Positions 1 to 7,968 of a stretch of DNA of 25,599 nucleotides are shown piece after piece (within the stretch, counting starts at the first letter, position 1; each line of letters begins with the position of its first letter). Position numbers and translations under genes: made by a program. Source of the stretch: Betaproteobacteria bacterium (GTDB taxonomy: Bacteria; Pseudomonadota; Gammaproteobacteria; Burkholderiales; SG8-41); the NCBI GenBank assembly GCA_025356695.1, contig JANXSE010000198.1:1-25599 (forward strand), in the 5' to 3' direction. The notes under the pieces are model-generated. The model did not search any database. It had not been told where the DNA came from and was given only the letters and a program-made list of their open reading frames with translations.

Positions 1-546
1 GGTGTTCGCCATGTCCATCAGAAAGGGGGGATGTTTGCCGGCCGGTGTCGCCACCGACCACGGATTGGTACCGATGATTTTTTTGCGCCCGCCCCACGGC
101 GCCATCGCCGGCCCGCCGTTGCTGGTGAGAAACATCGCGCAGCCGTCCAGCGCGCCCATGCGCGTGTAGTACATGCAGGTGCCGAAATGATTCGACATGC
201 GCACACCGACCGCGCCGATGCCGTGCGCTTTGGCACGCTTGACCGCTTCGCGCGTGGCAAGTTCGGTCACGACATGGCCGACGCCGTCGTGGCCGTCGAT
301 CACCGCCACCGCACCGGCGTCGATGACGAACTCGGGTGTCGTCACCGGTTTCATCACGCCGTTCCTGATGCGGTCGAGATACCAGCCGAGGCGCAGCACG
401 CCGTGCGATTGATGGCCCCACAGATCGGCCTGCACCAGCGTGTCTGCAACGAAGTGCGCATCTTTTTCCGGCATGCCAGCGCCGGCGTAGACGGAGGCGG
501 CGAAGTCGAGCAGTTTTTCGGCATCGACGCGTGGCGTGGTGTTCAT
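1..546 (-). CDS. Malate/L-lactate dehydrogenase family oxidoreductase (5' part; gene runs off the left edge)
   Basis: The minus strand is open from an ATG at 546 to the window edge, giving 182 N-terminal residues of a family whose members are about 350 long. The family (Ldh_2: malate, sulfolactate, ureidoglycolate dehydrogenases) reduces or oxidises 2-hydroxy/2-oxo acids with NAD(P) in the cytoplasm. Seen here are the family's GHxSHG motif (residues 44-49), the SNHFG motif (118-122) followed by a Tyr pair at 126-127, the glycine-rich TSNGGPAMAPWGG stretch (141-153) and IGTNPWS (158-164). No good Shine-Dalgarno precedes the ATG, but the start fits the family N-terminus. Substrate is not decidable from the part visible. 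It is separated from the Bug cluster upstream by the low-GC cassette. Confidence 0.9.
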   Translation of the reverse strand, partial: MNTTPRVDAEKLLDFAASVYAGAGMPEKDAHFVADTLVQADLWGHQSHGVLRLGWYLDRIRNGVMKPVTTPEFVIDAGAVAVIDGHDGVGHVVTELATREAVKRAKAHGIGAVGVRMSNHFGTCMYYTRMGALDGCAMFLTSNGGPAMAPWGGRKKIIGTNPWSVATPAGKHPPFLMDMANT

Positions 547-595
547 GATTTGCAATTTCTTTGTGCGCGTTTCAATTTTGTTTACCCCACATCCC

Positions 596-634
596 CGCCT
601 TCCCCCTCAAGGGGAATTATATACATGACTCCCT
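596..634 (+). repeat. Left copy of an inverted repeat flanking the low-GC cassette
   Basis: About 39 bp of the form CGCCTTCCCCCTC, AAGGGG, AATTATATAC, TGACTCCCT. It recurs in opposite orientation at 1745-1788. Within each copy the C-run and G-run can also pair as a short hairpin. The copies match over nearly their whole length with a few single-base differences and indels, as aligned by eye. Confidence 0.7.
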
Positions 635-677
635 GATACTATTGAGTGGGCAGGCTGGTTTTCTAACATGGGCGGCG

Positions 678-1565
678 CTAGGTTTCCTTGCGTTCCTCAT
701 CATCGTTATAGCCGGGCTGTGGCACAAAAATAAGATTGTTAGGTATGAGCCCGGGAACGTAATTGCGTGCATATTTGCCACGGAAATTTCGCCCAAATTG
801 ATCGGTGTAATCAACGAACCCATAAACAACCAATTGCTTCTCTCGCTCCCGTATCAGCGGGAGATCGGAAACATTCATCCAAAACTGGAATCCAACGTTG
901 ACGTCGGAATCTTTCATCAAGAACGCCTGTATCGGCTGTTCGGCCAAGTCGCCAATATCTATGGTGTAGTCAGGAATTGTGGGGAGAGCAATCAAAGCCC
1001 GTTTAGTAAGAAATATCCGCGTTATTTTTGCGGGCGTGGCCCCATAATTTTTGATATTAATAGTAACAGTGCAGTATCCGGTAATCGGATTAACCGACAG
1101 GCCATGGACATGCTCATTAGAAAAATGCGACATCTGAACATATGCGCGCTCGATGGTGCGCGTGAGATTGATGCTATTCGTCGCGGCGCTCTCGGCGTCG
1201 CTGGCAATTTTTTTCGTAGACGCGTACAACTTAGCGGTATAGATTGCCAGCCCCAAAGTAATGAATGCGAGGGCTACCGTAGCGTAAACAAGCCACCATT
1301 CACCATCCGTATAGTCGCGATGCTTTTCTGTTTTATCGGTGGTTTCTACCTGTATGACAGGGGTCTTAAGCACTTCTACGATGGCCGGCTGTTGCAAGGT
1401 CGCTCGCTTATCTTTGCCGGCCTCATCCTTGTTATTTGCAGTCTGTGTCTTTGGCTCTCCAGCGGATTTAAATGGAGTTGGGGCTGGTGGATTTGATGAC
1501 GCCAAACACAGGCCAACAGCAAATATTGAGCATAACGTAGAGACGGAGCCCGAAAACTTGTTCAT
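678..1565 (-). CDS. Hypothetical membrane-anchored protein
   Basis: A 295-residue protein of unknown function. Residues about 7-24 are hydrophobic and may be a signal or first membrane segment. Residues 25-88 are a polar, Pro/Lys/Thr-rich linker. Residues 90-112 form a clear transmembrane helix, and residues 120-295 look like a folded beta-rich domain (for example the VTINIKNYGATPAKI stretch). The base composition is visibly lower in GC than the neighbours: I counted 24 G/C in the 60 bases 1021-1080 against 42 in 3001-3060. The gene lies 9 bases after a small basic ORF, and both sit between inverted repeats, so acquisition as a unit is likely. I do not recognise a family function; a membrane-tethered accessory protein is as far as I would go. 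Confidence 0.7.
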   Translation of the reverse strand: MNKFSGSVSTLCSIFAVGLCLASSNPPAPTPFKSAGEPKTQTANNKDEAGKDKRATLQQPAIVEVLKTPVIQVETTDKTEKHRDYTDGEWWLVYATVALAFITLGLAIYTAKLYASTKKIASDAESAATNSINLTRTIERAYVQMSHFSNEHVHGLSVNPITGYCTVTINIKNYGATPAKITRIFLTKRALIALPTIPDYTIDIGDLAEQPIQAFLMKDSDVNVGFQFWMNVSDLPLIREREKQLVVYGFVDYTDQFGRNFRGKYARNYVPGLIPNNLIFVPQPGYNDDEERKET

Positions 1566-1574
1566 CTCTAGCCG

Positions 1575-1715
1575 TTACTGTTTCGCCAACTTCTTCGAGC
1601 GCCGCACCCGCTTCTTCGCTGGCGCACTCTTGGGCTTTGGCTTGTGGGCGAGAACCTTATCAACAACCCGGTGCAGCGCATCGGGTATCAGGTGATGCGG
1701 AAATGATTTGTTCAT
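1575..1715 (-). CDS. Small Lys/Arg-rich protein (46 aa), unknown function
   Basis: An ATG at 1715 opens a 46-residue frame ending at TAA 1575-1577, 9 bases before the start of the membrane protein gene. The first half is mixed (PHHLIPDALHRVVDKVL) and the second half is strongly basic with repeated Lys/Pro and Arg/Lys pairs ending in KKLAKQ, as in small nucleic-acid-binding proteins. No convincing Shine-Dalgarno is visible, so translation is unproven. The tight spacing to the next gene and the shared low-GC composition favour a real two-gene unit. Confidence 0.4.
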   Translation of the reverse strand: MNKSFPHHLIPDALHRVVDKVLAHKPKPKSAPAKKRVRRSKKLAKQ

Positions 1716-1744
1716 TCGGAAATAAGCCGCTTGTAAGTGATGCG

Positions 1745-1788
1745 AGGGGAGTCAAGTATATAATTTCCCCCTTCAAGGGGGGAAGGCG
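1745..1788 (-). repeat. Right copy of the inverted repeat flanking the low-GC cassette
   Basis: About 44 bp. Its reverse complement reads CGCCTTCCCCCC, TTGAAGGGGG, AAATTATATAC, TTGACTCCCCT and matches the copy at 596-634. Together they bracket the two genes at 678-1715. Just outside it, 1797-1820 holds a CCTCTCCCCG / CGGGGCGAGG hairpin that lies downstream of the Bug gene ending at 1833. Confidence 0.7.
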
Positions 1789-1832
1789 AAAACCGCCCTC
1801 TCCCCGCACACGGGGCGAGGGAAAAAACGAAG

Positions 1833-2798
1833 CTATTCAGCCTTGATGCCGGCTTCCTGCACGACCTTGACCCAGCGCTCGTACTCGCCGCGGATGCGCT
1901 CGCCGAATTTCTGCGGCGTGCCGCCGGTGGCAACCATGCCTTGCGCATCGAGGTTTTTCTTCATGTCGGCGGTCTGCAAGGCCTTGTTGATAGCGTCATT
2001 CACGCGATCGATGATCGGCTGCGGCGTGCCGCGCGGCGCCATCGCACCGAACCACAGTTCGACCTGATAGCCGGGCAGCGTTTCCGCAATCGTCGGCACG
2101 TTTGGCAGCGAATACCAGCGCTTGGCGGTGGTCACCCCCAGCGCACGCAGCCTGCCGGTTTCGAGATAGGGCACCACCGGCAGCAGGCTGCCGACGATGA
2201 TCGGCGCCTGGCCCGACAAGAGGTCGGTCATGGCCGCGCCCGTGCTCTTGTAAGGCACGTGCACCATCTTGATCTTTGCCATGCTGACAATGAGTTCTGT
2301 AGCCAGATGGGTAAGGCCGCCCATGCCGCTGGAAGCGTAAACCAGTTGTCCGGGTTTGGCTTTTGCCAGCGCGATGAACTCTTTGGTCGTCTTCGGCGGC
2401 AGCGACGGATGCACCGTCAGCACGAAGGGCGTGACGCCGAACTCCGCCACCGGAATGATGCTGTTGACCGGATCGAAGACCGGCTTGTGGGTCGCGGCAG
2501 TGGCCGAGAAACTGCCGGACATCATCATCAGCGTATAACCGTCGGGCGGCGCCTTCGCCACCATCTCCATGCCGATCACACCACCCGCGCCACCGCGGTT
2601 ATCCACCACGAACTGCTGACCAAGCGCCTCGGTTAGCTTGGCCGAGAACTGGCGCGCAGTGATATCGCTGCCGCCGCCGGGTGCAAACGGCACGACGACG
2701 CGTACCGTTTTAGCCGGATAGGTCTGGGCGATGACCGGACCAGAAATCGCCACCGCCACAAGCAACGTGCAAATCGTTTTCGTACCGTTTGTTTTCAT
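1833..2798 (-). CDS. Bug/TctC-family periplasmic solute-binding protein
   Basis: A 321-residue exported binding protein of the tripartite tricarboxylate family, expected to capture a carboxylate-type ligand in the periplasm. The start at 2798 is set by a GGAGG 6 bases upstream and by a signal peptide (residues 1-24, cut near VIA|QTYP). The mature N-terminus begins with the family's YPxKxVRVVVPF, then PGGGSDITARQ, VVDNRGGAGG and PDGYTL, followed by HVPYKSTG. These are the hallmark segments of the two-lobed Bug fold. It is the last Bug gene of the long minus-strand series, separated from the next one upstream by a GC-rich palindromic spacer. No TctA or TctB gene is near. Confidence 0.93.
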   Translation of the reverse strand: MKTNGTKTICTLLVAVAISGPVIAQTYPAKTVRVVVPFAPGGGSDITARQFSAKLTEALGQQFVVDNRGGAGGVIGMEMVAKAPPDGYTLMMMSGSFSATAATHKPVFDPVNSIIPVAEFGVTPFVLTVHPSLPPKTTKEFIALAKAKPGQLVYASSGMGGLTHLATELIVSMAKIKMVHVPYKSTGAAMTDLLSGQAPIIVGSLLPVVPYLETGRLRALGVTTAKRWYSLPNVPTIAETLPGYQVELWFGAMAPRGTPQPIIDRVNDAINKALQTADMKKNLDAQGMVATGGTPQKFGERIRGEYERWVKVVQEAGIKAE

Positions 2799-2879
2799 TT
2801 TTTCCTCCGTTTTTGTGTTCCTTTCCCCCTTGCGGGAGAAGGTCGGGATGGGAATGTTCGCTGCCTGCCCCCTCCCCAA

Positions 2880-2906
2880 CCCTCCCCCGTTACCCACGGG
2901 GGAGGG
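2880..2906. repeat. GC-rich intergenic palindrome
   Basis: CCCTCCCCCG and CGGGGGAGGG form a perfect 10-bp stem around a 7-base loop. It lies in the 152-bp gap between two Bug genes. No T-run follows on either strand, so it resembles the C/G-rich dispersed intergenic repeats of proteobacteria more than an intrinsic terminator. A second C/G-rich imperfect dyad sits at about 2822-2840. Confidence 0.6.
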
Positions 2907-2921
2907 CGTTCTCGCTGTCGC

Positions 2922-2945
2922 TCAATCCTGATTCCTAAATCCTGC
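2922..2945 (-). repeat. GGATT-type short tandem repeat after a stop codon
   Basis: On the minus strand three near-copies of a 7-9 base unit based on GGATT(T/C)A occur just after the stop of the Bug gene at 2951. Related arrays follow the stops at 3934 and 9057. Confidence 0.45.
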
Positions 2946-2950
2946 CTCCA

Positions 2951-3919
2951 TCACTCCGGCTTGATGCCCGAACTCTGTACAACCCTGGCGTACAGCGCGG
3001 TCTCTTTGCGGATATGCGCGGCCAGCTGCTCACCCGGCGCGGCGACGACTTCGCCGCCCTGGCTGGCCATGCGTTCGCGCACGTCGGCACGCGCGAGCAC
3101 CGTCATGAAATCAGCCTGCAGCTTGGCGGTAATTTCGCGCGGCGTACCGGCCGGCGCAAAGATGCCGACCCAGGTCGTGATATCGAATTCAGGATAGGTC
3201 TCGGCAATGCCCGGCACCTTCGGCAATATCGCCGCACGCTTCGCCGACGACACCGCGATCACGCGCACGCGACCCGAGTTGATATGCGTCATCGCGCCGG
3301 TGATGTTGGCAAACATCAGGCCGCACTGGCCGGCAATGACATCGATGAACGCGGGTGCGGCGCCCTTGTACGGCACGTGGTTCAACTTCATGCCGGCGAG
3401 CGCCTGCAGATGCTCCATCGCCAGATGCTGCAGATTGCCGACACCGGCTGACGCATAGTTGATCTGGCCGGGACGCGCTTTCGTAAACGTCACCAACTCC
3501 TTCACCGACTTCACCGGCAACGACGGATGCACCACCAGCACCATCGGCGAGGCCGAGACGGTAATCACGGGGATGAGATCGCGCTGCGCGTCGTACGGCA
3601 TTTTTTTCTGCAGACTCGGATTGATCGTAATCGGCCCGGCGTTGCCGAGCAGCAGCGAATAACCGTCCGGCGCGGCACGCGCCACTGCCTCGGCGCCGAT
3701 ATTGCCGCCAGCGCCGCCGCGGTTGTCGACTACCACCACCTGATTCCAGATTTCCGTCAGGCGCGGGCCGAGCAGGCGCGCCAGCTCATCATAGGGGCCG
3801 CCGGCGACATAAGGCACGACCACACGCACGGGTTTTGATGGATAGGTTTGCGCATGCACCGTTGCAACAGCAGCAAATGCCAATGCCGCATGCGCGACAA
3901 ATTTCATTCGGGTCATCAT
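2951..3919 (-). CDS. Bug/TctC-family periplasmic solute-binding protein
   Basis: 322 residues. The start is one of two adjacent ATGs (3919 or 3916), with AGGA 5 bases upstream of the first. Signal peptide is residues 1-23 (MKFVAHAALAFAAVATVHA core) and the mature chain begins QTYPSKPVRVVVPY. Family landmarks are GGPYDELARLL, VVDNRGGAGGNIG and PDGYSLLL near the N-terminus and HVPYKGAAPAF in the middle. It starts 14 bases after the stop of the preceding Bug gene, so the two are probably co-transcribed. Which carboxylate it binds cannot be told. Confidence 0.93.
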   Translation of the reverse strand: MMTRMKFVAHAALAFAAVATVHAQTYPSKPVRVVVPYVAGGPYDELARLLGPRLTEIWNQVVVVDNRGGAGGNIGAEAVARAAPDGYSLLLGNAGPITINPSLQKKMPYDAQRDLIPVITVSASPMVLVVHPSLPVKSVKELVTFTKARPGQINYASAGVGNLQHLAMEHLQALAGMKLNHVPYKGAAPAFIDVIAGQCGLMFANITGAMTHINSGRVRVIAVSSAKRAAILPKVPGIAETYPEFDITTWVGIFAPAGTPREITAKLQADFMTVLARADVRERMASQGGEVVAAPGEQLAAHIRKETALYARVVQSSGIKPE

Positions 3920-3921
3920 CG

Positions 3922-3936
3922 CTATCCTGAATCCTA
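3922..3936 (-). repeat. Short GGATT-type repeat overlapping a stop codon
   Basis: The minus strand reads CTAGGATTCAGGATAG, two copies of the GGATTCA-like unit, overlapping the TAG stop of the upstream Bug gene. The second copy also supplies the AGGA ribosome-binding site for the downstream Bug gene. Confidence 0.4.
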
Positions 3937-4908
3937 GTTTTCCGGTTTAATGTTCGCTGTCTTGATCACCTGCGCCCACTTCGCGGTTTCCGCTTTGATC
4001 TTGGCCGTGAATTGCTCCGGCGTGCTGCCGATCACTTCGGAACCCTGGGCACCGAGCAGTTCGCGCACGTCGGGTTGGCGCGCAATTTTCATCAATTCGG
4101 TGTTCAGTCTTGTTATCACCGCCGCCGGCGTTTTCACCGGCACGACGATGCCGTGCCATGAAGTCGTCTCGTACGTCGGATAACCCGATTCGGCGACGGT
4201 TGGAATCTCCGGCGCCGAATGCGCGCGCTTCGCGCTGGTCACCGCCAGCGCGCGAATGCGGCCCGCTTTCACATAGGGCGTTGCCGGCAGCAGGTTGATG
4301 AACCAGATCTGGATCTGTCCCGAAATGACATCCGTTACCGCCAGGCTGGCGCCTTTATATGGCACGTGCACAAGATCGATGCCGGCGGTAATTCTGAAAA
4401 GCTCCGCCGATAGATGGTTGCCGGTACCCACACCGCCCGAGGCAAAGGTGAGCTTGCCCGGACTGGCTTTCGCCAGCGCGACGAGCTCTTTGACGCTGCG
4501 CGCGGCCACAGTGTTGCTCAAAGCGAATACGTACGGCGATTCGGAAAGCAGCGACACCGGCGCAAAATCGCGCAGCGGTTGATACGGCAGCTTGGGCGTC
4601 AGGCTGGGTTGCACCGACATCGTGCCGATCACGCCGAGCAGCAGCGTATAGCCATCAGGCACTGCACGCGCGGCGATTTCGCAGGCGATCACGCCGGCGG
4701 CTCCACCGCGATTGTCCACCACCACCTGCTGACCCAAGGCGTCGCCGAGCTTCTGCCCGAAAATGCGCGCAACAATGTCGGTCGGCCCGCCGGTCGGAAA
4801 CGGCAGAATCAAACGCAGCGGGTGATCGGGATAGTCGGCGGCAGCCGCCGTGTTTGCGCCACCGGCGGCAACGCAAAGACCTGCGAACAACAGACTTCTG
4901 ATGTGCAT
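3934..4908 (-). CDS. Bug/TctC-family periplasmic solute-binding protein
   Basis: 324 residues beginning MHIRSLLFAGLCVAAGG, with AGGA 5 bases before the ATG. The signal peptide is cut around residue 23 (AAA|DYPD). Seen in order: YPDHPLRLILPF, PTGGPTDIVARIF, VVDNRGGAAGVI, PDGYTLLLG, HVPYKGASLAV. In the segment that normally reads IGxEx(V/A)A this copy has IACEIAA, which puts an unusual Cys in a conserved loop. Only 7 bases separate it from the preceding Bug gene, so it is almost certainly in the same transcript. Confidence 0.93.
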   Translation of the reverse strand: MHIRSLLFAGLCVAAGGANTAAAADYPDHPLRLILPFPTGGPTDIVARIFGQKLGDALGQQVVVDNRGGAAGVIACEIAARAVPDGYTLLLGVIGTMSVQPSLTPKLPYQPLRDFAPVSLLSESPYVFALSNTVAARSVKELVALAKASPGKLTFASGGVGTGNHLSAELFRITAGIDLVHVPYKGASLAVTDVISGQIQIWFINLLPATPYVKAGRIRALAVTSAKRAHSAPEIPTVAESGYPTYETTSWHGIVVPVKTPAAVITRLNTELMKIARQPDVRELLGAQGSEVIGSTPEQFTAKIKAETAKWAQVIKTANIKPEN

Positions 4909-4915
4909 TTCGTTC

Positions 4916-5884
4916 CTACTCTATTTTCAGATTGATGCGCTTGCCCAGGCGCGCATATTTTTCGATATCGGCAACGAGGTAACGCGCGAATTCATCGCTC
5001 GGCATACCAACCGGCTCGGCGCCGAGATTGGCAATTTTTTCGCGCACGTCCGGTTCCTTCAAAGCCTTCAATACTTCGGCAAGCACGCGGTCGGTGATTT
5101 CGCGCGACGTTTTCGCCGGCGCATACAAACCGTACCAGCCGCCGATTTCGGCGTCACGGATGCCGAGTTCATTGAGCGTGACGAGATCCGGCAGCAGATG
5201 CGAGCGCCGCATGCCCATCTGCGCAATGCCGCGCAAACGCCCGGCCTTGATCGGCGGAGTCATCGAGATCGGGCTCGCGAACATCATGTCGATATGGCCG
5301 CCCAGAAGATCATTCAATGCCGGCGTTGCGCTCTTGTACGGCACATGCGTGATGTTGGTGCCGGTCGCCGCCTTGAACAGTTCGCCGGCGAGATGCAGCG
5401 TGTTACCGTTGCCGGCCGAGCCGAAGGTCAGCTTGCCCGGGTTAGCCTTCGCCAGCGCCACGAGTTCTTTCACTGACTTCACCGGCAGCGACGGATGCAC
5501 GCCGATCACCATGCCGGCCGATTCGCCAACCAGCGTCAGCGGAATAAAGTCTTTGAGCGTATCGTACGGCAGCCTCGGATGCAGTGCCGCGTTCGTGGTG
5601 TGCGAGCCTGTCGTCAGCAAATACGTATAACCATCGGGCGCAGCACGCGCGACCATCTCAGTGCCGATAATGCTGTTGGCACCCGGACGGTTGTCGATGA
5701 CGAACTGCTGTTTGAACGCATCGCCGATACGCTGACCGATTACGCGACCGACCGCATCCGGCGGTCCGCCGGCCGCCCATGGCACAACCAGGCGGATCGA
5801 GCGGCTCGGATAATTCTGCGCCTCGGCAATGGCGCCGTACGCCAGAGCAGGCAATAACACTGCAATCAGTATGCGTTGCTTCAT
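4916..5884 (-). CDS. Bug/TctC-family periplasmic solute-binding protein
   Basis: 322 residues with a GAGG ribosome-binding site 8 bases before the ATG. Signal peptide is residues 1-22 (MKQRILIAVLLPALAYGAIAEA). Landmarks are YPSRSIRLVVPW, AAGGPPDAVGRVI, VIDNRPGANSIIG, PDGYTYLLT and HVPYKSATPAL. The ligand-loop motif is GGPPDAVGR, differing from the GGxxDxxAR of its neighbours at the Ala position. An 82-bp gap precedes it, larger than the gaps downstream, so an additional promoter there is possible but I see no strong one. Confidence 0.93.
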   Translation of the reverse strand: MKQRILIAVLLPALAYGAIAEAQNYPSRSIRLVVPWAAGGPPDAVGRVIGQRIGDAFKQQFVIDNRPGANSIIGTEMVARAAPDGYTYLLTTGSHTTNAALHPRLPYDTLKDFIPLTLVGESAGMVIGVHPSLPVKSVKELVALAKANPGKLTFGSAGNGNTLHLAGELFKAATGTNITHVPYKSATPALNDLLGGHIDMMFASPISMTPPIKAGRLRGIAQMGMRRSHLLPDLVTLNELGIRDAEIGGWYGLYAPAKTSREITDRVLAEVLKALKEPDVREKIANLGAEPVGMPSDEFARYLVADIEKYARLGKRINLKIE

Positions 5885-5966
5885 GGAATGACCTCGTGCT
5901 TTTTCGACGCCCCCAAAGAGGCGCTATGTTACTGCATCGTGCCCGCGTCACCGGTGATGCACATTT

Positions 5967-6929
5967 TTATTCCGGCTGAATTCTGGCGTCACGTACGATG
6001 TCGGCGTAGCGTTTCATCTCGCCGAGGAAGAATTTGCGGAATTCCTCCGGCGTGCTGCCGACCGGCTCGTAACCGCCGCTGATCAGCACCTCGCGTACTT
6101 TCGGCTCCTGCAATGCCGCGTGTATGGCACGCTGGATTTTTACGATGGTGTCGGCGGGCACGCGGGCCGGCGCGAAAATGCCGTCCCAGCCGGCGGCGAT
6201 GGTAAACCCCGGTACGGTCTCGGCGAGGGTCGGCACCTCCGGCATCAGATTCCAGCGCACCGGCCCGGTGAAAGCGAGCGCGCGTGCGCGGCCCGACTTT
6301 ACCTGCGGCACCGCGATAGTCGGCGGCATGAAAGCAAGCTGCACCTCGCCTGCCATCACCGCGGTCAATGCAATACCGATGCCCTTGTACGGCACGTGCA
6401 GCATCTGCGTGCCGGTGCGCAACTTAAAGACCTCACCTGCCAGATGCAGTGAATTGCCGTAACCGGGCGAACCGAAAGTCAGTTTTGACTCGGGATTCTT
6501 TGCCAGCGCGATGAGTTCCTTCACCGAGGCAGCGGGTAATGAAGGCCCGGCGACCAGCAGAAAACCCACTGCGGCGCCCACCGAGGTCACCGGCACAAGA
6601 TCGCGCAGCGTGTCGTACGGCAGTTTCTTGTAGATGCTGGGATTCAGCGAAATCGACGATGACACATACAGCAGCGTGTGGCCGTCGGGCGCCGCGCGCG
6701 CGACGAGTTCGGTGGCGATGATACCGTTGGCGCCGACGCGGTTATCCACCACCGCCGGCTGACCGAGCTGGCGTTCGAGCTGCCCGGCTACCACGCGCGC
6801 GTTGACGTCGGTGGTACCGCCGGCCGGAAACGGAATCACCAGCCGTAGCGGTCGCAATGGAAAATTCTGCGCCGACGCTGCGACAGAAAGCGTCAGCGCC
6901 GCACACGCTGTGACAACGCGCGAAGTCAC
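5967..6929 (-). CDS. Bug/TctC-family periplasmic solute-binding protein (GTG start)
   Basis: 320 residues starting at a GTG only 3 bases after the stop of the DapA-like gene, with AAGG overlapping that stop. Translational coupling between the two is therefore likely. Signal peptide is residues 1-20 (cut ASA|QNFP). Family segments are FPLRPLRLVIPF, PAGGTTDVNARVV, VVDNRVGANGIIA, PDGHTLLYV (His where Tyr is usual) and HVPYKGIGIAL. The coupling suggests that this protein delivers the substrate used, directly or after one step, by the DapA-like enzyme. Confidence 0.93.
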   Translation of the reverse strand: MTSRVVTACAALTLSVAASAQNFPLRPLRLVIPFPAGGTTDVNARVVAGQLERQLGQPAVVDNRVGANGIIATELVARAAPDGHTLLYVSSSISLNPSIYKKLPYDTLRDLVPVTSVGAAVGFLLVAGPSLPAASVKELIALAKNPESKLTFGSPGYGNSLHLAGEVFKLRTGTQMLHVPYKGIGIALTAVMAGEVQLAFMPPTIAVPQVKSGRARALAFTGPVRWNLMPEVPTLAETVPGFTIAAGWDGIFAPARVPADTIVKIQRAIHAALQEPKVREVLISGGYEPVGSTPEEFRKFFLGEMKRYADIVRDARIQPE

Positions 6930-6932
6930 GCC

Positions 6933-7952
6933 TTACTCTGGGTTCCGGCTGACAAAATATTCGCTGTCCGGATCGTCCGTGACCTTGAGGCCGGATTTTT
7001 TCAAACCTTCACGCAGGATGCGCATATTACGATCGACGATCTTCATGGTCGGCTGGCGCAGCGGTCCGCCGTTGAAACCGGCCAGCCAGTTCTGGTATTT
7101 CCAGTCCATGCGGTTGATCACCGAGGTGCCCGGCATATAGCTGTTGCCGGCGGCTTTCTGCGCCATGCGCGCCGGGTGGATCTGCCAATAAATTTTCATT
7201 GCCGCGTCGAAGTTGCCATCGCGTGCGAGGTTGAACATTTTCGGCACCATGTCGCCGAAGTAACCGGTGTTGCTGGTTCCGGAGAACTGTATAGGCGCGA
7301 AACCCATGAACGGAATCGCATCGGCTTCGAGCGGGCTGGTGACGATCACTTCATGCGAGTGATTTTTCCACGCCTCGACAAAACCCGCCGGTGTCGGCAT
7401 GCCGGCCTCGGCTTTGATGCAGACGATGTTCGGTATTTCCTTGACCATTTTCTTCACGAGTTCCGGGTCCATGCCGGCCGGATGGATGCGCTCGAAACCC
7501 CAGTGCGGCACCGGAAACAGAATCACGCCGAGCTGCGTCGCATCGCAAAATGCTTTGGTGTAATCGTAAATGTGCTGGTTGGTGGTGGCGAAAAAATTCT
7601 GCGGGTATCCGAGCAGCACGATTTCGGCGCCGGCTTTCTCCGCTGCCTGCACCGCGGCGATGTTCTCTTTAAGCGTACCGAAACCGGCATGGTGTATCAG
7701 CTTCAGCTTGCCGCCTGCCTCATCGTGCGACCATTTCACAAACTGCGTGTATTCATTAACCGTGATCGCCACCTCGGAAACCAGCAGCGTGCCCCAGAAA
7801 CCATAGTTGATGCAGGTGCGGATGTCGTGGCGTATGCCCTTCTCGCTCAGGCGTTCCATGTCCTGCGTGTACGAGGGAATGACGACGTTGGCCACACCCT
7901 TCATGTTTTCGCGTGCCCACGCGCGTGCTTCGCTCTTCTTGTAACCGGCCAT
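6933..7952 (-). CDS. Dihydrodipicolinate synthase (DapA)/N-acetylneuraminate lyase superfamily protein
   Basis: 339 residues, start ATG 7952 with AAAGG upstream. The superfamily uses a Schiff-base lysine to make or break C-C bonds of 2-oxo acids in a TIM barrel. The expected lysine is K180 in IPNIVCIKAE, matching the IKE motif of DapA. The position of DapA's catalytic Tyr in ILYNVP is Phe146 here (ILFPVP), and the GTTGE loop is replaced by GTLLVSE (residues 54-60), so it is not a true lysine-biosynthesis enzyme. The closest relative in the window is the paralogue at 9057-10076: I count 142 identities in the first 190 aligned residues. It lies in a DapA-Bug-DapA-Bug series, suggesting a catabolic lyase or hydratase on an imported oxo acid. 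Confidence 0.88.
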   Translation of the reverse strand: MAGYKKSEARAWARENMKGVANVVIPSYTQDMERLSEKGIRHDIRTCINYGFWGTLLVSEVAITVNEYTQFVKWSHDEAGGKLKLIHHAGFGTLKENIAAVQAAEKAGAEIVLLGYPQNFFATTNQHIYDYTKAFCDATQLGVILFPVPHWGFERIHPAGMDPELVKKMVKEIPNIVCIKAEAGMPTPAGFVEAWKNHSHEVIVTSPLEADAIPFMGFAPIQFSGTSNTGYFGDMVPKMFNLARDGNFDAAMKIYWQIHPARMAQKAAGNSYMPGTSVINRMDWKYQNWLAGFNGGPLRQPTMKIVDRNMRILREGLKKSGLKVTDDPDSEYFVSRNPE

Positions 7953-7968
7953 TTCAAACACCTTTCGT

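Noticed and set aside
561..1496. A 311-codon plus-strand frame over the low-GC cassette.
   Set aside because: It lies opposite the membrane protein gene, has no ribosome site, and the minus-strand frame has the better-structured protein (membrane helix, linker, domain).
2822..2906. C/G-rich palindromes as intrinsic terminators of the Bug gene upstream.
   Set aside because: There is no T-run on the minus strand after the stems; they look like dispersed intergenic repeats.
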